Origin: Sinonovacula constricta
Lineage: Eukaryota > Mollusca > Bivalvia > Cardiida > Solecurtidae
Direction: 5' to 3'
DNA: 64,000 nt
Assembly: GCA_007844125.1 (NCBI GenBank)
Contig: CM017564.1
Location: 18,591,067-18,655,066, forward strand
In this document: piece by piece, positions 1 through 12,900 of the stretch
Layout: each line of letters opens with the position of its first letter
How positions within the stretch are numbered: position 1 is the stretch's first letter
Program-made: the position numbers and the translations under genes
The notes under the pieces: model-generated
What the model was told of the DNA's origin: nothing
The model's input: the letters and a program-made list of their open reading frames with translations, nothing else
Databases searched by the model: none

Positions 1-841
1 TTAAAGGTGGTATCAGACAGTTAAGACCAAATTTCTTTTCTAAAATAACCAAATAAGTCATGTTACCTAAAAAGTCCTGCAAAATTGTGTTCATTGATGT
101 CCTAGATCTGTGGGAGCAGTCAAGGATAAATCCCCAAGCGTAAGTGCAAACAGGTATTTCCTATCTGAGCCACGCTACAGATAGCTATTTTTAAACTTAA
201 AAACAATGTGATTACTTAGTTTTGAGATCACATTATATAGTCATTTGGTAAATCCACTCTGACGTCAATATCTATATTTAGCAGAGACCTCTATCGAGCT
301 TTTTAATATTGAGCTTTCAGAGTGATTATTGTTAGATTAGTTCTGTCTAACAAATCAGTCAGTGTTCAAAACATATTTATTATGAGTAACATATGGCTTG
401 ATACAAAAATTATGCCCATATTTGCCAAAGCAGTGATTCGATATCGTTATATGTATTTGATATCGGCAAACTGTCGGATACCACCTTTTAACAATAAACC
501 TCAAAAATATCTCCTGACCTTAATGGTAGCACTGCCTGCACATACATTCTTGTGAATTTCAGCAAGATTGTGGCGTCTGAGGTGTAGTATTGTTCACATG
601 GAAGTTAATGGCAGAGGCATGGAAAGGAACCGTTAAGACAGGTATACTACATACAGTGCACATGCAATATGCTGCATTTAATGGCATAAAATATGACATA
701 AAGAACCAAAACCCTATGTTTCTTGTCCTGGCCGCATTTTTTAGACTTAAGTAATGTTAAATCTATGCTGCACTCAATGATTGGTAATGAATCTTGAATC
801 CATTCCTTTGTTCACAGATGCACAGACAACTCTATTCCAGC
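1..841. other. 3' flank of the DnaJ-type gene with a dispersed repeat
   Basis: Bases 1-300 carry a dispersed repeat. Its reverse complement recurs at about 7980-8185, sharing GGTGGTATCAGACAGTT and the block around CTATCTGAGCCACGCTACAG. Related pieces are at 21240-21360 and 43795-43935. The 430-490 segment resembles 45430-45495. I see no coding exon, although a further minus-strand exon of the DnaJ gene outside the window is possible. Confidence 0.45.
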
Positions 842-967
842 TTATTTACTCCACAAACAAAAAACAAACTTTATTGTGCATGGTCTAAAGTAATAAAACA
901 AACCTTTCTGTCTTTTCTTTTTAGCCTGTCTTCTCTCCTTCTTTCGCATTTCCTCACTTAAATCTGG
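842..967 (-). CDS. DnaJ-type gene, coding exon 6 (basic C-terminus)
   Basis: This exon encodes PDLSEEMRKKERRQAKKKRQ and then GLFYYFRPCTIKFVFCLWSK before TAA at 844-842. The acceptor TTTTGTTTACAG ends at 968 and is the terminal unit of the 49-bp minisatellite. The part up to KKKRQK is strongly gene-like. The last 20 residues may be intron read-through if the AAAG|GTTTGT donor is used. Confidence 0.65.
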   Translation of the reverse strand, partial: PDLSEEMRKKERRQAKKKRQKGLFYYFRPCTIKFVFCLWSK

Positions 968-3900
968 CTGTAAACAAAACAAAAAAAACTGTTTGTTACA
1001 TTTAGACATAGTTTAACCAGTCTGTATCAAGACAGATTTGTTTTAAGGAAACATAGCGGACCAGTCTGTAACAAGAAAGAACTGTTTGTCACATGGAGAC
1101 ATAGCAGGACCAGTCTGTAACGAGAAAGAACTGTTTGTCACATGGAGACATAGCAGGACCAGTCTGTATCAAGAAAGAACTGTTTGTCACATGGAGACAT
1201 AGCAGGACCAGTCTGTATCAAGAAAGAACTGTTTGTCACATGGAGACATAGCAAGACCAGTCTGTATCAAGAAAGACTTGTTTGTCACATGGAGACATAG
1301 CAGGACCAGTCTGTATCAAGAAAGAACTGTTTGTCACATGGAGACATAGCAAGACCAGTCTGTAACAAGAAACAACTGTTTGTCACATGGAGACATAGCA
1401 AGACCAGTCTGTATCAAGAAAAAACTGTTTGTCACATGGAGACATAGCAAGACCAGTCTGTAACAAGAAAGAACTGTTTGTCACATGGAGACATAGCAAG
1501 ACCAGTCTGTAACAAGAAAGAACTGTTTGTCACATGGAGACATAGCAGGACCAGTCTGTATCAAGAAAGAACTTAGTTACATGGAGACATAGCAGGACCA
1601 GTCTGTATCAGAAAGAACTGTTTGTCACATGGAGACATAGCAGGACCAGTCTGTATCAAGAAAGAACTTAGTTTACATGGAGACATAGCAGGACCAGTCT
1701 GTATCAAGAAAGAACTTAGTTACATGGAGACATAGCAGGACCAGTCTGTATCAAGAAAGAACTTAGTTACATGGAGACATAGCAGGACCAGTCTGTATCA
1801 AGAAAGAACTTAGTTACATGGAGACATAGCAGGACCAGTCTGTATCAAGAAAGAACTGTATGTTACATGGAGACATAGCAGGACCAGTCTGTATCAAGAA
1901 AGAACTGTTTGTCCACATGGAGACACAGCAGGACCAGTCTGTATCAAGAAAGAACTTAGTTACATGGAGACATAGCAGACCAGTCTGTAACAAGAAAGAA
2001 CTGTTTGTCACATGGAGACATAGCAGGACCAGTCTGTATCAAGAAAGAACTTAGTTACATGGAGACATATCACGACCAGTCTGTATCCAAGAAAGAATTG
2101 TTTGTCACATGGAGACTAGCAGGACCAGTCTGTATCAAGAAAGAACTTAGTTACATGGAGACATAGCAGGACCAGTCTGTATCAAGAAAGAACTTAGTTA
2201 CATGGAGACATAGCAGGACCAGTCTGTATCAAGAAAGAACTGTTTGTCACATGAGACATAGCAGGACCAGTCTGTATCAAGAAAGAACTGTTTTGTCACA
2301 TGGAGACATAGCAGGACCAGTCTGTATCAAGAAAGAACTTATTTACATGGAGACATAGCAGGACCAGTCTGTATCAAGAAAGAACTGTTTGGTCACATGG
2401 AGACATAGCAGGACCAGTCTGTATCAAGAAAGAACTGTTTGTCACATGGAGACATAGCAGGACCAGTCTGTATCAAGAAAGAACTGTTGTCACATGGAGA
2501 CATAGCAAGACCAGTCTGTAACAAGAAAGAACTGTTTGTCACATGGAGACATAGCAAGACCAGTCTGTATCAAGAAAGAACTGTTTGTCACTGGAGACAT
2601 AGCAGGACCAGTCTGTATCAAGAAGAACTGTTTGTCACATGAAGACATAGCAGGACCAGTCTGTATCAAGAAAGAACTGTTTGTCACATGGAGACATAGC
2701 AGGACCAGTCTGTAACAAGAAAGAACTGTTTGTCACATGGAGACATAGCAAGACCAGTCTGTAACAAGAAAGAACTGTTTGTCACATGGAGACATAGCAA
2801 GACCAGTCTGTATCAAGAAAAAAACTGTTTGTCACATGGAGACATAGCAAGACCAGTCTGTAACAAGAAAGAACTGTTTGTCACATGGAGACATAGCAAG
2901 ACCAGTCGTAACAAGAAAGAACTGTTTGTCACATGGAGACATAGCAAGACCAGTCTGTAACAAGGAACAACTGTTTGTCACATGGAGACATAGCAAGACC
3001 AGTCTGTAACAAGAAAGAACTGTTGTCACATGGAGACATAGCAAGACCAGTCTGTATCAAGAAAAAACTGTTTGTCACATGGAGACATAGCAAGACCAGT
3101 CTGTAACAAGAAAGAACTGTTTGTCACATGGAGACATAGCAAGACCAGTCTGTAACAAGAAAGAACTGTTTGTCACATGGAGAATAGCAGGACCAGTCTG
3201 TATCAAGAAAGAACTGTATGTTACATGGAGACATAGCAGGACCAGTCTGTATCAAGAAAGAACTGTTTGTCACATGGAGACATAGCAGGACCAGTCTGCA
3301 TCAAGAAAGAACTGAGTTACATGGAGACATAGCAGGACCAGTCTGTATCAAGAAAGAACTGTATGTTACATGGAGACATAGCAGGACCAGTCTGCATCAA
3401 GAAAGAACTGAGTTACATGGAGACATAGCAGGACCAGTCGCATCAAAAAAGAACTGTATGTTACATGAAAACACAGTAGGACCGTCCTGTATCAAGAAAG
3501 AACTTAGTTTACATGGAGACATAGCAGGACCAGTCTGTATCAAGAAAGAACTGTATGTAACATGGAGACATAGCAGGACCAGTCTGTATCAAAAAAGAAC
3601 TGTATGTTACATGAAAACACAGTAGGACCAGTCTGTATAAAAAAAGAACTTAGTTACATAGAGACATAGCAGGACCAGTCTGTATCAAGAAAGAACTGTA
3701 TGTTACATGGAGGCATAGCAGGACCAGTCTGTATCAAGAAAGAACTGTATGTTACATGGAGACATAGCAGGAGCAGGACCAGTCTGTATCAAAAAGAACT
3801 GTATGTTACATGAAAACACAGTAGGACCAATCTGTATCAAGAAAGAACTTAGTTACATAGAGACATAGCAGGACAGCCTGTATCAAGAAAAAACTGTATG

Positions 3901-6900
3901 TTACATGGAGACATAGCTGGGCCAGTCAGAAAGAAGAAGAAGTGTTTTTGCTACATGAAAACACAGTAGGACCAGTCTATATCAAGAAAGAACTTAGTTA
4001 CATGGAGACATAGCAGGACCAGTCTTATCAAGAAAGAACTGTAATGTAACATGGAGACATAACAGGACCAGTCTGTAACAAGAAAGAACTGTATGTTACA
4101 AGGAGACATAGCAGGACCAGTCTGAATCAAGAAAGAACTGTTTGTTACCACAGAAACAAAGCAGGACCAGTCTGTATCAAGAAAAAGAACTGTATGTTAC
4201 ATGGAAACATAGCAGGACCAGTCTGTATCAAAAAAGAACTGAGTTACATGGAGATTTAGCAGGACCAGTCTGTATCAAGAAAGAACTGTATGTTACATGG
4301 AGACATATCACAACCAGTCTGTAACAAGAAAGAAACTGTATGTTACATGGAGACATAGCAGGACCAGTCTGTATCAAGAAAGAACTGAGTTACATGGAGA
4401 CATAGCAGGACCAGTCTGTACCAGAAAGAACTGTATGTTACATGGAGACATAGCAGAAACCAGTCCTGCATCAAGAAAGAACCGTATGTTACTGGGAGAC
4501 ATAGCAGGACCAGTCTGTGACAATTAGAACCGTATGTTACATGTAAACATAGCAGGACCAGTCTGCATCAAGAAAGAACTGCTATTTACATGGAGACATA
4601 GCAGGACCAGTCTGTAACAAAAAAGAACTGTATGTTACATTGAGACACAGCAGGACCAGTCCTGCATCAAGAAAGAACCGTATGTTACATGGAGACATAG
4701 CAGGACCAGTCTGTAACAATTAAGAACCGTATGTTACATGTAAACATAGCAGGACCAGTCTGCATCAAGAAAGAACTGCTATTTACATGGAGACATAGCA
4801 GGACCAGTCTGCAACAAAAAAAGAACTGTATGTCACATGAAAACATAGCAGGACCAGTCAGAAAGAACTGTATGTTACATGGAAACATAGCAGGACCAGT
4901 CAGAAAGAACTGTATGTTACATGGAAACATAGCAGGACCAGTCTGTAACAAAAAAGAACTGTATGTAACATGAAAACATAGCAGGACCAGTCAGAAGAAC
5001 TGTATGTTACATGGAAACATAGCAGGACCAGTCTGTACCAAGAAAGAACTGTAAATTACATGGAGACATAGCAGGACCAGTCTGTATCAAGAAAGAGCTG
5101 TATGTTACATGGAGACATAGCAGGACCAGTCTGTAACAATTAAGAACCGAATGTAACATGGAGACATAGCAGGACCAGTCTGCATCAAGAAAGAACTGCT
5201 ATTTACATAGAGACATAGCAGGACCAGTCTGCATCAATAAAGAACTGCTATTTACATGGAGACATAGCAGCACCTGTCAGAAAGAAACTGTATGTTACAT
5301 GGAAACATAGCAGGACCAGTCTGCATCAAGAAAGAACTGCTATTTACATGGAGACATAGCAGGACCAGTCTGCATCAAGAAAGAACTGCTATTTACATGG
5401 AGACATAGCAGCACCTGTCAGAAAGAACTGTATGTTACATGGAAACATAGCAGGACCAGTCTGTAACAAGAAAGAACTGTTTGATACATGAAAACATAGC
5501 AGGACCAGTCTGTATCAAGAAAGAAATGTTTGTTACATAGAAACAAAGCAAGACCAGTCTGTATCAAGAAAGAGCTGTATGTTACATGGAGACATAGCAG
5601 GACCAGTCTGTACCAAGAAAGAACTGTAAATTACATGGAGACATAGCAGGACCAGTCTGTATCAAGAAAGAACTGTAAATTACATGGAGACATAGCAGGA
5701 CCAGTCTGTATCAAGAAAGAGCTGTTTGTCACATGGAGACATAGCAGGACCAGTCTGTAACAAGAAAGAATGTTTGTCACATGGAGACATAGCAGGACCA
5801 GTCTGTATCAAGAAAGAACTGTAAATTACATGTAAACATAGCAGGACCAGTCTGTACCAAGAAAGAACTGTAAATTACATGGAGACATAGCAGGACCAGT
5901 CTGTATCAAGAAAGAACTGTAAATTACATGGAGACATAGCAGGACCAGTCTGTATCAAGAAAGAACTGTAAATTACATGGAGACATAGCAGGACCAGTCT
6001 GTATCAAGAAAGAGCTGTTTGTCACATGGAGACATAGCAGGACCAGTCTGTAACAAGAAAGAACTGTTTGTCACATGGAGACATAGCAGGACCAGTCTGT
6101 ATCAAGAAAGAACTGTAAATTACATGTAAACATAGCAGGACCAGTCTGTACCAAGAAAGAACTGTAAATTACATGGAGACATAGCAGGACCAGTCTGTAC
6201 CAAGAAAGAACTGTTAATACATGGAGACATAGCAGGACCAGTCTGTATCAAGAAAGAACTGTAAATTACATGGAGACATAGCAGGACCAGTCTGTATCAA
6301 GAAAGAACTGTAAATTACATGGAGACATAGCAGGACCAGTCCTGTATCAAGAAAGAACTGTAAATTACATGGAGACATAGCAGGACCAGTCTGTATCAAG
6401 AAAGAACTGTAAATTACATGGAGACATAGCAGGACCAGTCTGTATCAAGAAAGAACTGTAAATTACATGGAGACATAGCAGGACCAGTGTATACATGTAA
6501 TAACACTTTTACAAGTGTACTGGTTGTGCTGCTTTTTAAATAGTCATCTTTATCCAAGCCTCTTCCTTTGTCCCTAAACAATATTTTCTGTTGTTAGCAA
6601 ACCTATTAATATTGACAGATGTGAACTATAGTATTATTTTGTTGTTTATAAATCTATTCACAGAACATAATTGGTGCTGCATTCATGCATGATCAACATA
6701 CAAAGTACTTTAAGTTATTAGTAAAAATCAACATTTTAATGCAGAATAATGCAGAAGTACGATGATGGCCATCCATTAGTTTAACAGCCAAATAGGTTTG
6801 TTCTCCTATAAGCCAAATTCAACAGTCATCCATAGACAGTGCGCTCCATTTTTTAAATCCTAGAAAGCATAAAGAGAATGAGGCATAAATGGATTGTCTC

Positions 6901-9900
6901 CCCTTAGTACTTCCTAAATCAAAGTAGGTCCTTTTATCTGGACTACTCTGTTTTTTATCCTTGTATTGTTTGGTGTGATTGTTGACTTACATGTTTGCAT
7001 TGTTTTGCTAAGATCAACTATCAATGACAAAAATTTTAATTGTTAATTGTTGATATCACACATCATGTTTTTTGGAAACATATATAAGCCAAAATAGGAA
7101 AGTTAAATATTAATTATTTGCTCTATCCCAAAGATAATGTCCAAGGGTTCCAATTAAAAGGACCTACCTGCTGTTTGGTTTACCTGACATTATCTAACAA
7201 GGGAGACAATTTTTATTTCACCAGTATTCCCCATTCTCGATCATCAAGGGGACACAATTCTGCCATAATCTGTATTAAAAATCCCCTTTTCATTGTGAAA
7301 TAAGTTTTCAAAGTTTGAAGTTAATATCTCTGACAGGTTTTGAGAGATTGGCTTTAACAAAAGGTTTACAATATTAACAAGATAAACAAGAGGGTAATGA
7401 TAACATTCCTCTAGTTTCTTTCTTAAACACGTGGAGATCTGGAGGTCGCGGGTTCAAACCCAGACCGGGTCAAACCAAAGACTTTAAAGTTGGTAGTAGT
7501 GGCTTCTCTCCAAACGATCGGGCTAAGAGAACAGCATTATGCCTGACTCGTTGGTGTTAGTATAATGGACCGGCCGGGTTCAGTCCCTGGGCACCTCATA
7601 AGTGCCCCTTTGCTATAATGATAGAAATGTCGCTGCACGGCATCGGCAAAATGCCGCCAAATCACATCCAAAAACGCGGACCTTAAAGTACATGATAGTC
7701 CGCTTATATCAACTGCATGTAACAATATTTTTTCCACTGTTTGTGGAATTTAGACGTAATTTCTGCATACAGTCATACTTAAGTCAAAGTAAAACCGATT
7801 TTGAAAACTTCCTGTATGGTCAGAGAGCAGAAATAGCAAAAATAAATCACCCAAAAAGTTTATTCTTTTCAAATCTAAAATTAAGCAGGATAGTTATTCA
7901 GGCTGTCCATGAAGAGATGTCCATGTCGGAGAGGACTACCCAGATGATGCTAAGAGGGGATCTCAAAAGTAAGATACCATGGGGTTTTCTAAGTGTAAAT
8001 ATAGCTAACTCTGATAGGAAATACCTGTTTACAGTGACGACTGGGGATTTATGCTTCACTGTTTACACAGATCTAGGGCATCAGTGAACTGCATTTTGTA
8101 GGACCTTTTGAGGTACTATCACAATGATGTGGATATTTGAGAACAAAATTTTTGGTCTAAACTGTCAGATACCGCCTTTAAAATCAGACATAACAGAAAC
8201 CAGACAAATATGTACATACACCGTAAGTGTAGGTTGGTCTGGTATACACGTAATCCTCTTCAGATGAGTCTTCATCGAAATAGATGTCGTCATCGTCATC
8301 ATCAGCGAAGTCAAAGAAAGGGTTGTATGGGTTGAAAAATGGATTTTGCTGACGTCTCATAATATCTGAAAATAAAAAAAAATGTAATTTTCATTTTTAT
8401 CATCATCTGATATTTGAGACATATTAAATGTTTATTGTAGTCATTCTTATTATCGTCATCATCATTGACATCATCATCATGATACTCATCATCATCAATA
8501 TCAACATCATCATCATACTTATCATCATCATTCTCATCATCATTATCTACATCATCATCATCATCATCATCATCTACATCATCATCATCATCATCATCTA
8601 CATCATCTACATCATCATCAAAAGTGCAATATTTTTCTTTTATATCAAAAGAAAACAAACCTTAGCATTGACCAAATTTTAAAAATTGTCATCATAATTA
8701 ATCATTAATTATTAATTAAACACTTAATGTGTATAATTACTTTCATCAGCAGCAGCAGCATTGTTTCTCAACCAAGTAAATAATAAAAAAAATGAACTAA
8801 CAAATAAACACAACTAACAAATAAACACAATCTTTACAAATCTTATCCAAGAAATTTTTAAAAATAAACAAAAACTAGATATAAAGAAAATGTGAACTTA
8901 CTTTGAAAAAACATGAACATAAAAAGGTCCTGTAAAGATAAGAAAATAAAAAGCATCAGGTAATTTGTGCATGCACAAGGCTACAAAATGAATACTTGTT
9001 GACCAGCACATACATTACAATTTTTTGAAGGGTTTCCCTGATAATCTTATGCAAGTTTCTTCCTTATTCAACAATGTACGTTTTTACAGCTCAGTATAGG
9101 TACCGTACTTACTCACTTATAAGACGGGGATTTTTCCTTTAAATTTCATGTTAAAAGTGTGGGGATCGTCTTATAGGCGGGGTCTTGCGACCTGGCAAAA
9201 AGTTTTCACGTTGTTTTAGGGCGAAAACATACCACATAAACTTGTTAGCAGTTATGCAATGACCCGACGTGCCGTCATTGTCGACCACCGATAATTTACC
9301 TTAATTGAACTTTGAATTATGTCCGTCAACGATTAACTGTCTCACATTCATTTCCCTTTGTTCTGCATGAAACACGGCTCAATATCCGTCAGTAAACACT
9401 GAAACAAACTTTCAACTTCAGTCTGCCAAATACACCAAACTGTAATTTACTCGTGTAGACTTGCCTCATTACACAGGTCAAGTGACTGACTCTGAGATAA
9501 GCTGTTGTCAAGGTGATATCGATCGAAGCAGTTTGACAGTGAGGGTGTGAACGATGTGTTTTTATAAGCAGCTGCCTATTACATTTCTCCATGAAATTAT
9601 TGATTGGCGGGATGTACACAAGGACAGTGCACTGTTCCCCGATATATCGTGTACTGTCATACCAGACTTTTGTGACGTAGATCAAAGAAATTAATGTCAT
9701 GCCGCCACGCGCTACAGGATAACAGTGCAGCTGAGACTGGATACATCCCGCAACGTGTGAAAATTACAGTCACTGTTTACCAATTAACCCTTTTGTTGAG
9801 ACAGCATGACTGGTTGACGCTCCTGTTAATTTTTTCGCCTCGTCTTATAAGCGGGTCGAAGCAGAAACCGGCAATTTCGCAGGTGAAGTAGGGGGGTCGT

Positions 9901-12900
9901 CTTATAAGCGAATAGTCTTATAAGTGGGTAAGTACGGTAATACAGAACCACCAATTGAAGAGTATAAAAAAACTACTTCTAAATAAATGTGATAGAAATG
10001 TCGCTGGGCAGTATCGGCTAAAATGCCGGCTAATCCCTAATCCCTCTCTCTCTAAATAAGTGGTTGTAAGTTTGCATCACTGGCATGTATGAACAACTTT
10101 TTTCATCTTACTTTTTCACTTTGACAATTATTTCTTTTATCACTCATACCAGAATTGGGAAGAACAAGTACCTTTCTTTATTTGTTAAATTATTTTTTGT
10201 ACTAATTTGTGCTAATTAATAAATTCTGTTCCCTGGTAATTTTAAGTTTAAAATGTCAAAACCATGTGGCTATAATATTCTATATTTGAGAGGATAAAAC
10301 CAAAATTCTATATAAATCATTTAACTTTGATATAAATTGTATGGCTATCAAGAGCTGGGAGATTTTTCAAGCAAGCATACTAAGCAGAAATATATGGGTA
10401 AGTCAGTCCTTTGAATGTGGCAGGTACGTAAACAATTTATTACATATTTAGGATAAATCGCGTCATTCCAATCAAGTAGTATGTTTTGGTTGATTTGTCT
10501 TATGCTGTTATCTGTTTCCAAGCGATACCCAATGGCAGAACACATTAAGTGAAGAGGTTTATGACATAACATTAAGATTATTCTGACTCCCATTCATGTC
10601 AAAATTAGATATATAAAATCAAGAAATATTTTAAATATCCCTAAAATCAAAACTGCATGGAGAATTTGGTTAAAATTTTGCACACGTGTCCTTAATGGCA
10701 TACAAAATATCATTTGTGTTAATTATCTTTCCATGAATATTCAAAAGTTGCATGTACATTGATTAGAAATTACAAACCCTGCCTCCAATCCCAATATATC
10801 ATTTTCTTGTCATGAATATTCATAAGTTGCATCTATATTGATTAGAAATTACAAACCCTGCCTCCAATCCCAATGTATCATTTTCTTGTCATGAATATTC
10901 ATAAGCTACACCTACATTGTCCATAAATGATGGATGCCCCGCCTCCATGTCTGCCTGACGCCTGGCCTCAGGATCAGTAAGGTACGTATATGCTCCACTG
11001 ATCTCCTGGAACTTTTCTTTTGCTTCCTCGTCATCATTCTAAAACAATGAAAATAGAACTTACATTACAGAGAAAACCATAAACATTATCCAAGGGATTT
11101 TATTTTTAATTATTATGATCCATGCACTGTGTAACAACTATAACCAGTTAACCTGCAGTGGAAGAGGTTAACTTGTTAAACCAATGCCATCCCTTATAAA
11201 AATACTGACTTATAATATCTCAGCCCCTCAATGTGTTGATTTGAGACTGGCAGATGTAACAAACTTAATGAGGGGAGGACTTCCAGCTGATCTGCAGACA
11301 GAAGGTGGTTCTTTGCAGACCCTGTCTGGGTGGTTCTGTCAGACAAACAATCAACTCACTTCATCGAGCCAATGATTAACTCACCTTGTCCGGGTGGTAC
11401 TGTCGGGCCATTGATCAACTCACCTTGTCTGGGTGGTACTGTCGGGCCAATGATCAACTCACCTTGTCTGGGTGGTACTGTCGGGCCAATGATCAACTCA
11501 CCTTGTCTGGGTGGTACTGTCGGGCCAATGATCAACTCGTCAGGGTGGTACTGTCGGGCCAATGATCAACACACACCCTGTCTAGGTAGTACTGTCGGGC
11601 CATTGATCAACTCACCTTGTCTGGGTGGTACTGTCGGGCCAATGATCAACTCGTCAGGGTGGTACTGTCGGGCCAATGATCAACTCACCTTGACAGGGTG
11701 GTACTGTCGGGCCAATGATCAACTAACCTTGTCAGGGTGGGACTGTTGAGCCAATGATCAACTCACCTTGTCAGGGTTGGACTGTCAAGCCAATGATCAA
11801 CTCACCTTGTCTGGGTGGTACTTTCGGGCCAATGATCAACTCACCTTGTCAGGGTGGTACTGTCGGGCCAATGATCAACTCACCTTGTCAGGGTGGTACT
11901 GTCGGGCCAATGATCAACTCGTCAGGGTGGTACTGTCGGGCTAATGATCAACTCGTCAGGGTGGTACTGTCGGGCCAATGATCAACTCGTCAGGGTGGTA
12001 CTGTCGGGCCAATGATCAACTCACCTTGACAGGGTGGTACTGTCGGGCCAATGATCAACTAACCTTGTCAGGGTGGGACTGTCCAGCCAATGATCAACTC
12101 ACCTTGTCTGGGTGGGACTGTCAAGCCAATGATCAACTCACCTTGTCTGGGTGGTACTTTCGGGCCAATGATCAACTCACCTTGTCAGGGTGGTACTGTC
12201 GGGCCAATGATCAACTCACCTTGTCAGGGTGGTACTGTCGGGCCAATGATCAACTCACCTTGTCAGGGTGGTACTGTCGGGCCAATGATTAACTCACCTT
12301 GTCAGGGTGGTACTGTCGGGCCAATGATCAACTCACCTTGTCAGGGTGGTACTGTCGAGCTAGATTCTTGTATGCTTTCTTGATCTCATCTGAAACATCA
12401 AAATAATGTATCATAACGGTCATTTTTCTGAAACAATGGGTCAATTTGTATTATTTTACACGCTGTATGCTGCCTAGACCTGGGACTTGAAACACAGCAG
12501 CAGAAAACAAAACTCAGGATCGCACAAACAAAGAAAACATTTTACTGAAAGTCTTCACTTCTTTATTTCTGGAACACTCTGAACCGTGTATATTATTCCT
12601 TATTCACATGGTAAAGTTTCTCTGAATGGTGCATATCATTCCTTATTCACATGGTAAAGTTTCTCTGAATGGTGCATATCATTCCATATTCACATGGCTA
12701 AGTTTCTCTGAATGGTGCATATCATTCCTTATTCACATGGTAAAGTTTCTCTGAATGGTGCATATCATTCCATATTCACATGGCTAAGTTTCTCTGAATG
12801 GTGCATATCATTCCTTATTCACATGGTAAAGTTTCTCTGAATGGTGCATATCATTCCTTATTCACATGGCTAAGTTTCTCTGAATGGTGCATATCATTCC

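Larger units (their letters stand above)
6489..8219. other. DnaJ intron 5 remainder: MITE, SINE and dispersed repeat
   Basis: No exon is seen here. It contains a MITE (about 6893-7215), a SINE-A copy (7432-7665) and an inverted copy of the repeat at the window start (about 7980-8185). The 161-aa plus-strand open frame at 7602-8087 runs from SINE into dispersed repeat and has no protein-like features. Confidence 0.5.

Noticed and set aside
1040..6488. Could the regularly spaced repeats be a CRISPR array?
   Set aside because: Units are contiguous with no unique spacers, and the sequence is a eukaryotic intron.
7602..8087. 161-aa plus-strand open frame
   Set aside because: It starts in a SINE and runs through a dispersed repeat that recurs elsewhere. 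There is no recognisable domain, and it is antisense to the DnaJ intron.
8311..8682. Acidic and isoleucine-rich frames over the (CAT)n tract as a protein
   Set aside because: Pure microsatellite translation. On the minus strand it is out of frame with the spliced Asp-rich exon.
11330..12383. Plus-strand glycine-rich repeat frames (INSPCLGGTVGP type), up to 139 aa
   Set aside because: Antisense of the HPD/donor array. The coding content lies on the minus strand and only in its first unit.
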